A program made the position numbers and the translations under genes. Source: AC-32 sp963788215 (GTDB taxonomy: Bacteria; Actinomycetota; Thermoleophilia; Gaiellales; Gaiellaceae). From it: 64,000 nucleotides of DNA. Location: assembly GCA_963788215.1 (NCBI GenBank), contig CAWBFX010000010.1, positions 496,001 to 560,000 of the forward strand, read 5' to 3'. The notes below the pieces were generated by a model. That model saw only the letters and a list, made by a program, of their open reading frames with translations, was not told where the DNA came from and did no database searches. The stretch's first letter is position 1; every line of letters begins with the position of its first letter. Below, one piece after another: positions 34,640 through 42,796 of this stretch.

Positions 34640-35368
34640 CTACGTCAGTCTGAGAACCAGCAAGGCAGCGGCGAGGCAGACGTGCGCGGCGGCAAGGAGC
34701 TGCAGCGACAGCTCCTGCGTCGCGAACAGGTGGTCCGCCGTGACCGGCTCGCTGCTGCCGTCGCGGAGCTCGAGCGTCCCGCTGACCGCGACCACGCGGC
34801 GTCGCAGGTGGTGGACCGGCGTCGAGAGCACGCGCTGGACGTAGCTCGTCAGCGCGGCGAAGGCGGCCGCGAGGAGCGCCACCCAGCCGATCGTCCCCGC
34901 GCAGGCGAAGTAGCCCGTCAGGACCGGGAACGCGCCCCAGGCGAGCGCGAAGCCGGGCGCGTTGTGGATCGCACCGCCGAACAGCTCGAGGTTGTAGGCC
35001 GGCACGAGCAGCGCGCCGGCCGCGACGAAGACGAGCAGCCAGCCGTTGAAGGAGACGGCGCCGGCGATGCCGATCGCGACCGCTCCGGCGAGCGCGGTCG
35101 CCGTCAGGACGAGCAGCGTCCGGTCCGGGATCCGCGTCTTCAGGGGACGGTCCTGCAGCTCGTCCAGTGCGTGGGCACCGACGCCGAGGGCGAGGAAGAA
35201 GGCCGCCAGAGCGGCGCCGAGGCGGTCGGTGTAGAGGTGCGGCGCGAGGCACGCGCCGAGCACGACGTAGCTCAGGTGCCACGCGGTGTAGGGCGGGTGC
35301 ACCAGCGTGACGTAGTCCCGCCAGCTCCCGGGCGAGAGCGCGTAGAAGGCGGGCCTTGCCTCACTCAT
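34640..35368 (-). CDS. UbiA-like prenyltransferase family membrane protein
   Basis: A 242-residue multi-pass protein. The motif HALDELQDRPLKTRIPDRTL resembles the Asp-rich prenyl-diphosphate site of UbiA proteins (first NDxxDxxxD type motif), and several helices follow (LLVLTATALAGAVAIGIAGA, WVALLAAAFAALTSYVQRVL). The second Asp motif is not clear, so activity is uncertain. ATG 35368 overlaps the upstream methyltransferase end by eight bases. A UbiA/UbiE-like pair would fit quinone or prenyl-lipid synthesis. Confidence 0.6.
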   Translation of the reverse strand: MSEARPAFYALSPGSWRDYVTLVHPPYTAWHLSYVVLGACLAPHLYTDRLGAALAAFFLALGVGAHALDELQDRPLKTRIPDRTLLVLTATALAGAVAIGIAGAVSFNGWLLVFVAAGALLVPAYNLELFGGAIHNAPGFALAWGAFPVLTGYFACAGTIGWVALLAAAFAALTSYVQRVLSTPVHHLRRRVVAVSGTLELRDGSSEPVTADHLFATQELSLQLLAAAHVCLAAALLVLRLT

Positions 35369-36066
35369 GCCGGGTCCCCCACACAACGAGGCAGCCGCCG
35401 AGGCTCAGCCGCCGCGCGTTCCCGCTCTCGAAGCCGGCGTCGTGGAAAGCGCCCAGAAGGCGCTCGATCGGCCACTCGGCGTGAAAGCGGCGGATGCTGT
35501 CGCCGAGGAAACGGCCGACGTCATACCAGCCGGGCGAGATCGCGCGGCCGGCGAGCGGCAGGCCCGTGTCGACCCAGAAGTTCCAGGCCTGGCGGGTGAG
35601 CGCGGCGGGAGGGACGCCGAAGTCGAGCAGCGAGGCGGTTGCTCCGGGACGGAGGACGCGCGCCAGCTCGGCGAGCCCGGCGGGAAGGTCGTCGAGGTAG
35701 CGGAGGAGGTACGCCGCAGTCAGGCCGTCGAAGGACGCGTCCTCGAACGGCAGCGACTGGGCGGCGGCCTGGACGAACTCGATCCTCGGGTCGTCGACTC
35801 GGCGCCGCGCCTCGGCCAGCATCTCCGGGCTCTGGTCGACGCCCACGATCGAGCAGCCCGTGCGGCGGACGAGCTCGAGCGCGACCGCGCCCGTCCCGCA
35901 GGCGACGTCGAGCGACAGTGTCGTCGGGGCCGACCGGCAGCCTCGAGACCAGGAAGCGCCGCCAGCGCGGGTCCTGGCCGAACGAGAGGAGCCGCGCGTA
36001 CCGGTCGTAGGTCGGGCCGAGCGGCGCGAACAGCTCACGGGCGCGCTCGGAGACCGTCTCGGCCAC
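35361..36066 (-). CDS. Class I SAM methyltransferase, UbiE/MenG-like, frame broken near 35915
   Basis: About 234 residues when repaired. The N-terminus (ELFAPLGPTYDRYARLLSFG) matches the start of UbiE/MenG quinone methyltransferases. SAM motif I is LDVACGTGAVALELVRRTG, and IVGVDQSPEMLAEARRR, FVQAAAQSLPFEDASFDGLT and LARVLRPGATASLLDFGVP follow. An extra base in GTCGCTCGACG splits the frame exactly between DDTV and LDVACGTG. The next gene is UbiA-like and overlaps by eight bases, so the pair may act on a quinone precursor. Confidence 0.85.
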
Positions 36067-36079
36067 GATCGTGAGTCTA

Positions 36080-36242
36080 AGAGCTCGAACTGGAATGTCG
36101 CTCGTCGCATGGGCGTGATGGGTGCGTGCGATGCGAGGACGCAGGGAGCCCCGATAGTTAAGCCATCGGGGCGACTGAGGACGCGGCAGCGTGCGTGCCC
36201 AGCGCGGCCAGGCGGCACAGCCTTCATTTCGGTTCGAGCTCT
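36080..36242. other. Intergenic region with nested inverted repeats (candidate structured RNA)
   Basis: This 187-base gap between divergent genes contains AGAGCTCGAAC (36080-36090) and its complement GTTCGAGCTCT (36232-36242), which could close a stem around the region. Inside is a CCCCGAT/ATCGGGG hairpin (36149-36155 with 36165-36171). No tRNA or known RNA family could be matched by eye. It may be a small RNA, a leader, or simply a divergent promoter region. Confidence 0.3.
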
Positions 36243-36253
36243 AAGCTCAAGAC

Positions 36254-36676
36254 GTGGAGCTGGAACGGGAATTGCGGCGCATCGCCGACGCCGCCATCCG
36301 CCACGCCGCGGAGGGCGAGGAGCTCACCGGGATCGTCCCCGCCGAGCCCGGTTCCGGCGTCCGCGCATATGTCTGCGCCTTCAGCCACGGTGACGAGACC
36401 ACCAGCTGGCTCGTGCTCGACGCCGACGGCCGGCCCGTCGAGGACCGTTCGCTCGTGCGGGACGCAGTCTCGATCGCCGCGTTGTACGAGCTCGCGGAGG
36501 AGGCGACGGGGGCTGCGACCGAGGAGCCGCGCGTCGCGACGCCGGCCGAGCTCGACGCGCTCGCCGCCGGGGCCGACAATCCGCAGGCCTTCGTGGCCGC
36601 GATGAAGAGCGCGACCGGCACCGTCGAGGAGCTCGTCAAGGACGTGGAGCGCGGCTACAAGGTTCCCCTCAGCTAG
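36254..36676 (+). CDS. Small protein of unknown function
   Basis: A 140-residue soluble protein starting at GTG 36254. It is acidic and helical with no motif that I recognise (ELRRIADAAIRHAAEGEELT, HGDETTSWLVLDADGRPVED, DNPQAFVAAMKSATGTVEEL). Codon usage and the GC pattern are normal for the window. The next gene follows after ten bases, so the two are probably co-transcribed. Confidence 0.7.
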   Translation: MELERELRRIADAAIRHAAEGEELTGIVPAEPGSGVRAYVCAFSHGDETTSWLVLDADGRPVEDRSLVRDAVSIAALYELAEEATGAATEEPRVATPAELDALAAGADNPQAFVAAMKSATGTVEELVKDVERGYKVPLS

Positions 36677-36686
36677 GCTGGCTGCG

Positions 36687-36985
36687 ATGGAGGGAAGCGG
36701 CGGATTTGGCTTTCCCTTCGGGGGAGATCCCGAAGACCTGATGCGCAGCCTGCGCGAGTTCGCCGAGCAGCAGGCGGAGACCGTGCAGGAGGCTCAGCGC
36801 GAGCAGTTCGCCACTCTGACCCTGAACACCGCCGTCGAGTTGACGCGGCCGCACTCCAGCAGGTCAATGCGCCGGGGAGCGCGGACGAGCAGGCAATCGC
36901 GCTCCGCGACGCCATGCGCGTCCTCTTCCCGGAAGCCGTCGCGCTCGTCTCAGCAGCGCGGCAGGGCTTTATGCGCGAGGGCTGA
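36687..36985 (+). CDS. Small protein of unknown function, frame broken near 36847
   Basis: About 99 residues when one missing base is allowed for at ACGCGG-CCGCACTCC. The first frame gives GGFGFPFGGDPEDLMRSLRE and EQQAETVQEAQREQFATLTL. The second continues AALQQVNAPGSADEQAIALR and ends FPEAVALVSAARQGFMREG. Without repair the first frame drifts into an Arg/Ser-rich run with no protein character, which supports the correction. I see no known domain; it may be a small helical partner of the preceding gene. Confidence 0.6.
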
Positions 36986-37135
36986 GCGGGGCCTCGGTTC
37001 CGGCGCGAGGCGCTGCCCCAGCCTGATCAGCCACTCGCCGACGGTGTACCTGGCAGGCCTGGTAGCGGGCCAATCGCGACGCATCTGCTGCGGTCTCGTC
37101 GTCACGTACTCGATTCGCGTCTCATGCTCGAACAT
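36950..37135 (-). CDS. Small basic protein divergent from the MarR regulator
   Basis: A 60-residue product with a strong AAGGGAGGG ribosome-binding site four bases before ATG 37135. It starts MFEHETRIEYVTTRPQQMRR and continues YTVGEWLIRLGQRLAPEPRP. It has no recognised domain. Its start faces the MarR gene, and the CTTTACGTCAAG palindrome lies 24 bases upstream, so MarR probably controls it. The C-terminus overlaps the end of the convergent frame-broken gene by about 36 bases. Confidence 0.55.
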   Translation of the reverse strand: MFEHETRIEYVTTRPQQMRRDWPATRPARYTVGEWLIRLGQRLAPEPRPRSALAHKALPRC

Positions 37136-37159
37136 CAGCCCTCCCTTGAGCCGAAGTAT

Positions 37160-37171
37160 CTTTACGTCAAG
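37160..37171. promoter_or_regulatory. MarR operator candidate 1 (CTTTACGTCAAG)
   Basis: This 12-mer matches the perfect palindrome at 37195-37206 in 11 of 12 positions. It lies between the divergent 60-residue gene and the MarR gene, suitably placed to control the former. MarR proteins usually bind such palindromes beside their own gene. Confidence 0.5.
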
Positions 37172-37194
37172 ACAAGAGGTTACAAGTGAAGAAG

Positions 37195-37206
37195 CTTGAC
37201 GTCAAG
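37195..37206. promoter_or_regulatory. MarR operator candidate 2 (CTTGACGTCAAG) overlapping a -35 element
   Basis: Perfect 12-base palindrome. TTGACG (37196-37201) within it can serve as a -35 box. After a 17-base spacer comes CAAGAT (37219-37224), a weak -10, which places the RNA start near the GTG at 37231. A repressor bound here would block its own promoter. Confidence 0.55.
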
Positions 37207-37230
37207 AGAAATTTCGATCAAGATCTGGCT

Positions 37231-37731
37231 GTGACCTCCGACCAGGACCACATCGACCGGTTCCTGTCCGAGCACGACCTGCCCGGGGTCGACCCCGAGG
37301 TGGAAGGGATCGTCGACCGCATCAACGGCCTGCGCCGTCGCTTCCACACCATGGCCGACGAGACGCTGGGCGAGCACGGCCTCGCGGAGGGGGAATGGAA
37401 GGTGATCAGCTCGCTGCGGCTGCAGCCGCAGCCCTACCGGCGCTCGGCCGGCCAGCTCGCGCGGCGCTCGGACCTTTCGACCGGAGCGATGACGAACCGG
37501 CTCGACAAGCTCGAGGAGCGAGGCTTCATCCGGCGCCTGCCCGACCCGGAGGACCGCCGCGGCGTGCTGGTCGAGCTCACGAAGGCCGGCGAGCGAGTCT
37601 GGGAGAAGGCGCTCGGGGCGCAGGCGGCGAAGGAGTCCCTGATCGCAGACGCGCTGACCAAGGACGAGCAGCGCCAACTGAATGCCCTGCTGCGCCGCCT
37701 GATGCGCGAGTTCGAGCAGCGCGCCTCCTAG
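37231..37731 (+). CDS. MarR family transcriptional regulator
   Basis: Winged-helix regulator of about 166 residues. Key parts are INGLRRRFHTMADETLGEHG, the recognition helix region SAGQLARRSDLSTGAMTNRL and the wing DPEDRRGVLVELTKAGERVW. It forms dimers that bind palindromes and release them on ligand binding or oxidation; no Cys is placed as in OhrR. I choose GTG 37231, not GTG 37186, because the intervening stretch contains a promoter-like TTGACG-N17-CAAGAT with a perfect palindrome. Transcription would then start at or next to GTG, giving a leaderless message. Proline dehydrogenase starts 13 bases after its stop. Confidence 0.87.
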   Translation: MTSDQDHIDRFLSEHDLPGVDPEVEGIVDRINGLRRRFHTMADETLGEHGLAEGEWKVISSLRLQPQPYRRSAGQLARRSDLSTGAMTNRLDKLEERGFIRRLPDPEDRRGVLVELTKAGERVWEKALGAQAAKESLIADALTKDEQRQLNALLRRLMREFEQRAS

Positions 37732-37744
37732 AATCCTCCGGCCC

Positions 37745-38668
37745 GTGGCTCTCGTCGACCGCGCCATCGTCCGGATGCTCCCGGCTGTCCCGAAGACGGT
37801 CGTGCGGCGGATCTCGTCGCGCTACATCGCCGGCGAGGAGCTCGAGGACGCGCTGCGGGTCGTTCGGGAGGTAAACGCCGAGGGGAAGCTTGCGACGATC
37901 GACGTCCTCGGCGAGGAGATCACGAACCCCGACGAGGCGCGCTCCATCGCGGCCGAGTACCGCCTGGCCTTCGAGGCGATCGAGCGTGAGGGGCTCGACT
38001 CGAATGTCAGCGTCAAGCTGACGGCGCTCGGGCTCGGGCTCGGCTACGAGCTCTGCCGCGAGAACCTGGTCGACGTCGTCAGCCACGCGGCGGGCGGCAA
38101 CTTCGTGCGGATCGACATGGAGGACTCGTCGACGACAGACGACAACCTGCGGCTCTACCGCGAGCTGCGCGAGGCCGGTCACGAGAACGTCGGTGTCGTC
38201 CTGCAGGCTCGGCTCAAGCGGACGCTCGACGATTTGCGGGCGCTTGCCGAGCTGCGGCCGAGCGTGCGCCTCTGCAAGGGCATCTACCTCGAGCCGGGGG
38301 AGATCGCCTACCGCGACTTCGAGGCGATCCGGAGCAACTTCGTGACCGTGCTCGACGCCCTCTGGGACGCGGGCTGCTACGTCGGGATCGCGACGCACGA
38401 CGAGTGGCTGATCGAGCAGGCGCAGAAGGGCATCGAGGAGCGGGGCCTCGGCCGCGAGGAGTACGAGTTCCAGATGCTGCTCGGGGTGCGACCGGCACTG
38501 GGCGACGAGCTCGTCCGCGCGGGGCACCGGCTGCGGATCTACACGCCGTTCGGCCGCTACTGGTACGCGTACTCGATGCGCCGGCTGCAGGAGAACCCGA
38601 AGATCGCCGGCTACATCGCGGCCGACACGCTCAACCGCCTGATCCCGGGCCGCAACGGGTCGAGTTAG
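37745..38668 (+). CDS. Proline dehydrogenase
   Basis: Monofunctional PRODH of 307 residues, an FAD enzyme that oxidises L-proline to pyrroline-5-carboxylate. Core barrel motifs are VSVKLTALGLG, FVRIDMEDSSTTDDNLRLYR, VGVVLQARLKRTLDDL and VRLCKGIYLEPGEIAYRDFE. The C-terminal signature is RIYTPFGRYWYAYSMRRLQE. It resembles the small actinobacterial/Deinococcus type. The partner P5C dehydrogenase is not in the window. It follows the MarR gene on the same strand and could share its transcript. Its stop overlaps the convergent methyltransferase stop by four bases. Confidence 0.93.
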   Translation: MALVDRAIVRMLPAVPKTVVRRISSRYIAGEELEDALRVVREVNAEGKLATIDVLGEEITNPDEARSIAAEYRLAFEAIEREGLDSNVSVKLTALGLGLGYELCRENLVDVVSHAAGGNFVRIDMEDSSTTDDNLRLYRELREAGHENVGVVLQARLKRTLDDLRALAELRPSVRLCKGIYLEPGEIAYRDFEAIRSNFVTVLDALWDAGCYVGIATHDEWLIEQAQKGIEERGLGREEYEFQMLLGVRPALGDELVRAGHRLRIYTPFGRYWYAYSMRRLQENPKIAGYIAADTLNRLIPGRNGSS

Positions 38669-39291
38669 GGCTTCCGGGCCACGACGACCAGGTCGCCGGG
38701 AACCCGGATCTCGCGGCGACCCCAGCGGTTCGGGTCCGGCAGCTCCTCGAGCCGCTCGAGCTGCAGGCCAGCGCCGACCAGCGCCTCGGCCACCGCTCCG
38801 ACCGGCCAGGCCTCGAAGTAGCTCTCGTGCCAGTGCAGCATCTGGTCGAGGCAGGCCGCGACCGGGTGCTCGTCGTAGGCGAGCAGCACGCCGCTTTTGC
38901 GCAGCGCCGCCGAGACCCCGGCCGCCCAGGCCGGCAGGCTCGAGACGAGCGCGAGCGTTCCCCAGGACGAGTAGACGAGATCGAAGCGGCCGCGCCTCAG
39001 CTCCACGGGGAGCGCCTGGACGTCGGCTGTGACGAGCGCTGCGTCCGGTAGCCGCTTACGGGCGGCGCGCACGGTCTCCTCGGAGCTGTCGACGCCGGTG
39101 ACGAGAGCCCCGAGCCCGATCAGCGCCGCGGTCTCGCGGCCGGCCCCGCAGGTCAGGTGGAGGACGTGGCGGCCGTCGAGGTCCGGGAGCCGCTCGCGCA
39201 CTGGCTTCGGCAACCCGCGCCTGCCGCCGCCGCGCCGCAGCTTGCGGTGGGCGTCCTCCCACGCGCGCAGGTTGGTGTCGGTTGGCTCCAT
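38665..39291 (-). CDS. Class I SAM-dependent methyltransferase
   Basis: A 208-residue methyltransferase. It begins MEPTDTNLRAWEDAHRK, then SAM motif I VLHLTCGAGRETAALIGLGA, LVTGVDSSEETVRAARKRLP and the later FDLVYSSWGTLALV. The substrate is unknown. ATG 39291 shares a base with the fabL stop (TGATG), so it is probably the last gene of the small gene - fabL - methyltransferase operon. Confidence 0.85.
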   Translation of the reverse strand: MEPTDTNLRAWEDAHRKLRRGGGRRGLPKPVRERLPDLDGRHVLHLTCGAGRETAALIGLGALVTGVDSSEETVRAARKRLPDAALVTADVQALPVELRRGRFDLVYSSWGTLALVSSLPAWAAGVSAALRKSGVLLAYDEHPVAACLDQMLHWHESYFEAWPVGAVAEALVGAGLQLERLEELPDPNRWGRREIRVPGDLVVVARKP

Positions 39292-40028
39292 CAGGCCAGG
39301 AGGGAGAACCCGCCGTCCACGACCAGGATCTGTCCGCGCACCATCTCGGCGGCCGGCGAGCAGAGGAAGCACACCGCGTCAGCGACGTCGTGCGGCTCGA
39401 CCAGCCGGCCGGCGGGGGTCCGCGCGAGGCTTTCCGAGATCATCTGCTCGCGGTTCGGGAAGTGATCGAGCGCGTTCGTCTCGACGACTCCGGCGGAGAC
39501 GGCGTTGACGCGGATCCCGCGCGGGGCGAGCTCGACCGCGAGGTAGCGGACGACCGCCTCGAGTGCCGCCTTGGAGACGCCGACGAGCACGTAGTTCTCG
39601 AGCACGCGCGTCGAGCCGAGGCTCGAGATGCCGACGAACGACGAGCCCTCGCGCATGCCCGGCACGAGCCCGCGCGCGAGCGCGAGGAGGGCGCGCGCGT
39701 TCGCGGAGACCGTCCAGTCCCAGTGCTTGTCCTCGGTCTCGAGTGCCGGCCGGATCACGCCGGTCGCAGCGTTGTGGACGACGGCGTCGAACGGCCCCAG
39801 CTCGGCCGCCTCGGCGACGACGCGGTCCGAGGAGACGTTGCCCCGCACGAGCAGCGGCTCCGCGCCGGCCGCGCGCAGCTCTTCGGCGACGGCCTCCGCG
39901 GCGCTGTCGTTGCGCAGGTAGCCGATCGCCACGCGGGCTGCTCCGAGCTCTGCGAAGCGGAGCGCGATCGCCCGTCCGATCCCCCGCGAGCCGCCCGTCA
40001 CGAAGACGGAGGCGCCCTTGAAGTTCAT
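39291..40028 (-). CDS. fabL: Enoyl-ACP reductase III (FabL-type SDR)
   Basis: SDR enzyme of 245 residues that reduces enoyl-ACP with NADPH in fatty-acid elongation. The nucleotide site is VFVTGGSRGIGRAIALRF. The catalytic Tyr-Lys pair is in ENYVLVGVSKAALEAVVRYL. FabL-type marks are SSLGSTRVLENY, VSAGVVETNALDHFPNREQM and RGQILVVDGGFSLLA, which align closely with Bacillus FabL and not with ordinary FabG. Its ATG overlaps the upstream small gene's TGA. Finding FabL outside Firmicutes is known but less usual; a secondary-metabolism SDR remains possible. Confidence 0.8.
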   Translation of the reverse strand: MNFKGASVFVTGGSRGIGRAIALRFAELGAARVAIGYLRNDSAAEAVAEELRAAGAEPLLVRGNVSSDRVVAEAAELGPFDAVVHNAATGVIRPALETEDKHWDWTVSANARALLALARGLVPGMREGSSFVGISSLGSTRVLENYVLVGVSKAALEAVVRYLAVELAPRGIRVNAVSAGVVETNALDHFPNREQMISESLARTPAGRLVEPHDVADAVCFLCSPAAEMVRGQILVVDGGFSLLA

Positions 40029-40300
40029 CGCCGGGGTAGCGGCTCGTCCGCGGGCGCGGAGCTCGGGATCTCCCGCCAGCCCCCGCGGTCGCGCGGGACG
40101 CGCGGGCCCTCGTCCGCCTTCGAGGACGCGTGGCCGAGCCGGTCGAGCAGCTCGACCTTCTCCTCCGCGTAGCGGCGCACGTCGTGGTCTTCCGGCAGCT
40201 CCTGGACGAGCTCGCGCACCCGCGCGCGCAGCTGGTACGCGAAGTGCGGCGTCGCAGGCCCGACGAGCGCGTCGACGTCGTCGCGGGTGGGCTCAGGCAT
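40025..40300 (-). CDS. Small protein coupled to fabL, function unknown
   Basis: A 91-residue soluble protein starting at ATG 40300. It is charged and helical in the first half (MPEPTRDDVDALVGPATPHF, AYQLRARVRELVQELPEDHD), with a proline/arginine-rich end (ASSKADEGPRVPRDRGGWRE). I do not recognise it. The ATGA overlap with fabL makes a functional tie plausible. Confidence 0.65.
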   Translation of the reverse strand: MPEPTRDDVDALVGPATPHFAYQLRARVRELVQELPEDHDVRRYAEEKVELLDRLGHASSKADEGPRVPRDRGGWREIPSSAPADEPLPRR

Positions 40301-40331
40301 GGCCGGAACCCTAATGGGTAGGTTCAGATAC

Positions 40332-41246
40332 ATGCGGAGGCCCGAGCCAGCAGACCTGATGCTGCTGGCGACCGTAACCCTCTGGGGCCTCAACTTCACC
40401 GTCACGAAGTACGTCCTCTCGCACGGGTTTCAGCCGCTCGCCTACGCCAGCCTGCGCTTCGGAATGGCCGCGTCGCTCCTCGCGGGGCTCGCGTACGCGC
40501 GCGAAGGGTCGTTCTCGATGCGCCGCCGCGATCTCGTCCTGCTCTCCGGCGCCGCCCTGATCGGGATCTGCCTGAACCAGCTCACCTTCGTCTACGCGAT
40601 CAAGTTGACGACCGCGACGACCGTCGCCCTGTTGTTCGGCACCCTGCCGGTGATCGCGGGCCTGTTCGCGTTCGCGCTCGGCATCGAACGCGTCGGCCTG
40701 CGCTTCTGGCTGGCGGCCGTGCTCGCCCTCGGCGGCGCCGGGCTGGTTGCGGTCGGTTCCGGCGGCGGGCTGTCGAAGCACTTCTGGGGCGTCCTGCTCG
40801 CGCTCGGCGCGACGGTCACCTGGGCGTTCTACTCCGTCGCTGCGGCGCCGGTGCTCGGCCGGTACTCGCCGCTCCGCGTGAGCGCGCTCGCGTTCGTCGC
40901 CGGGACGATCCCGCTCGTCGCGATCGGTTCGCATCAGCTCGCGGCGCAGGACTACGGCTTCAGCGCCTCGATCTGGCTGCTCTATGCCTTCGCAGTGATC
41001 GGGCCGCTCGTCGTCGCGAACCTGCTCTGGTTCGGGGCGATCGCCCGGGTGGGGCCGTCGCGGGCCGCGGTCTTCGCGAACCTGCAGCCGTTCATCGCGG
41101 CGATCTTCGCGCTGCTCCTGCTCTCCGAGCCGATCACGACGCTTCAGGTCGTCGGCGGCCTCGCGATCGCGGCGGGCATCGTCCTCTCCCGGGACCGGCT
41201 CGCACCTGTGCAGCCTGCGCTTGCGCCGGAGGCAGTGCGCAGGTGA
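40332..41246 (+). CDS. DMT-family transporter (EamA domains)
   Basis: Ten-helix drug/metabolite transporter of 304 residues with two EamA repeats (MLLATVTLWGLNFTVTKYVL and GVLLALGATVTWAFYSVAAA). It probably exports an amino acid or small metabolite. Two ATG codons are possible (40314 and 40332); I use the second, where conserved sequence begins. Its stop overlaps the GTG of the following MFS exporter by four bases, so the two exporters are likely co-expressed. Confidence 0.87.
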   Translation: MRRPEPADLMLLATVTLWGLNFTVTKYVLSHGFQPLAYASLRFGMAASLLAGLAYAREGSFSMRRRDLVLLSGAALIGICLNQLTFVYAIKLTTATTVALLFGTLPVIAGLFAFALGIERVGLRFWLAAVLALGGAGLVAVGSGGGLSKHFWGVLLALGATVTWAFYSVAAAPVLGRYSPLRVSALAFVAGTIPLVAIGSHQLAAQDYGFSASIWLLYAFAVIGPLVVANLLWFGAIARVGPSRAAVFANLQPFIAAIFALLLLSEPITTLQVVGGLAIAAGIVLSRDRLAPVQPALAPEAVRR

Positions 41247-42787
41247 GCACGCTCAGGGAGCGGCTCGAGCGGACGCCGCCGGGCTACCAGTTCTCGATCG
41301 GCCGTGTCCTCGCGATCTACTCCGGCCTGATGGTGACGCTGCTGCTCGCGGCGCTCGACCAGACGATCGTCGCGACCGCGCTCCCGCGGGTCGTCTCCGA
41401 CCTCGGCGGCATCTCGCAGTACACGTGGGTCTTCACCGCCTACATGCTCGGCTCGACGGTGACCGTGCCGATCTACGGGAAGCTCGGCGACGTCCACGGG
41501 CGCAAGCCGCTCTTCATCATCGCGATCTCGATCTTCCTCGTCGGCTCGGCGCTCTGCGGCCTGGCGCAGAACATGGTCCAGCTGGTCGTGTTCCGCGCGA
41601 TCCAGGGCGTCGGCGCCGGCGGCCTCTTCCCGCTGACCCTCGCCATGGTCGGAATGATCGTCCCGCCGCGCGACCGCGGCCGCTACCAGGGCCTGATCGG
41701 CTCGGTCTTCGCGGCGGCGTCGATCATCGGGCCGCTGATCGGCGGGTTCATCGTCGACAACTTCAGCTGGCGCTGGATCTTCTACGTCAACCTGCCGGTG
41801 GGCGGACTCGCGATGGCCGTGATCATCGTGACCATGCCTCGTCGGCGGACGAAGCAGGAGCACTCGATCGACTGGCTCGGCGCCGCGATCCTCGCCCTCG
41901 GGACGACTGCGCTCCTGCTCGGGCTCGTCTGGGGCGGCCGCGAGTACCCGTGGCACTCGCCGCAGGTGGTCGGGGCGCTGCTCGCGTCGGTCGGGCTGCT
42001 CGGCATCTTCGCGCTGATCGAACGGCGCGTGCGCGAGCCGATCCTGCCCTTCGACCTGCTCCGGAACCAGACGGTCGCCTCGAGCGTCGCCTGTATGGCG
42101 CTGGTCGGCGCGGCGATGTTCGGGACGATCAGCTTCGTCCCCTTGTTCGTGCAGGGCGTGATCGGCACCTCGGCGACCTCGTCGGGGATCGTGCTGACCC
42201 CGCTGATGCTCGGCGCGGTGGTCACGAGCTTCCTCTCCGGCCAGCTCGTCTCGCGCACGGGCCGCTATCGGCCAAACACGCTCTTCGGGCCGATCGTGCT
42301 CGGGATCGGGATGCTGCTGCTCGCGAACATGGGCGTGGGGACGACCAACGGCGAGGCCGCGCGCAACATGGTCATCGCCGGCATCGGCCTGGGCTCGATG
42401 ATGCAGATCTTCGTGCTCTCGGTGCAGAACTCGGTGCCGCGGCGTTCGATGGGCTCGGCGACCGCGCTAACACAGTTCTCGCGCTCGATCGGCTCGACGC
42501 TCGGCGTGACCCTGATGGGCGTGATCGTCAACCAGCAGCTGCCGGCGAGCGTTCGTGGGGAGTCGACGGTCATCCACCGCCTCCCGCTCGCCGGCCGGGT
42601 CGCGCTCGCGAATGCGCTCCATCCGGCTTTCCTGGCGGCGGCAGGCCTCTGCGCCCTCGTCTTCGTGATCTCTCTGCTCTGGGTGCGCGAGGTGCCGCTG
42701 CGGCGAGGCGTCGAGGACGAGCCCGTCTACGGCGACGAGGCCTCTCCCCAACCCGGGGCGACGGCGGCCGTTCAGCCGCGGAAGTAG
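41243..42787 (+). CDS. DHA2-family MFS multidrug exporter
   Basis: A 14-helix proton antiporter of 514 residues. DHA2 marks are LAALDQTIVATALPRVVSDL (motif D1), GKLGDVHGRKPLF (motif A), RAIQGVGAGGLFPLTLAMVG (motif B) and GPLIGGFIVDNFSWRWIFYV (motif C). It exports hydrophobic drugs or metabolites. GTG 41243 overlaps the upstream DMT stop (GTGA). The neighbouring HPPD gene begins nine bases after its stop. Confidence 0.92.
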   Translation: MSTLRERLERTPPGYQFSIGRVLAIYSGLMVTLLLAALDQTIVATALPRVVSDLGGISQYTWVFTAYMLGSTVTVPIYGKLGDVHGRKPLFIIAISIFLVGSALCGLAQNMVQLVVFRAIQGVGAGGLFPLTLAMVGMIVPPRDRGRYQGLIGSVFAAASIIGPLIGGFIVDNFSWRWIFYVNLPVGGLAMAVIIVTMPRRRTKQEHSIDWLGAAILALGTTALLLGLVWGGREYPWHSPQVVGALLASVGLLGIFALIERRVREPILPFDLLRNQTVASSVACMALVGAAMFGTISFVPLFVQGVIGTSATSSGIVLTPLMLGAVVTSFLSGQLVSRTGRYRPNTLFGPIVLGIGMLLLANMGVGTTNGEAARNMVIAGIGLGSMMQIFVLSVQNSVPRRSMGSATALTQFSRSIGSTLGVTLMGVIVNQQLPASVRGESTVIHRLPLAGRVALANALHPAFLAAAGLCALVFVISLLWVREVPLRRGVEDEPVYGDEASPQPGATAAVQPRK

Positions 42788-42796
42788 AATCGGTCT

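Noticed and set aside
36231..36242. GGTTCGAGCTCT resembling a tRNA T-loop
   Set aside because: No acceptor, D or anticodon stems can be drawn around it.
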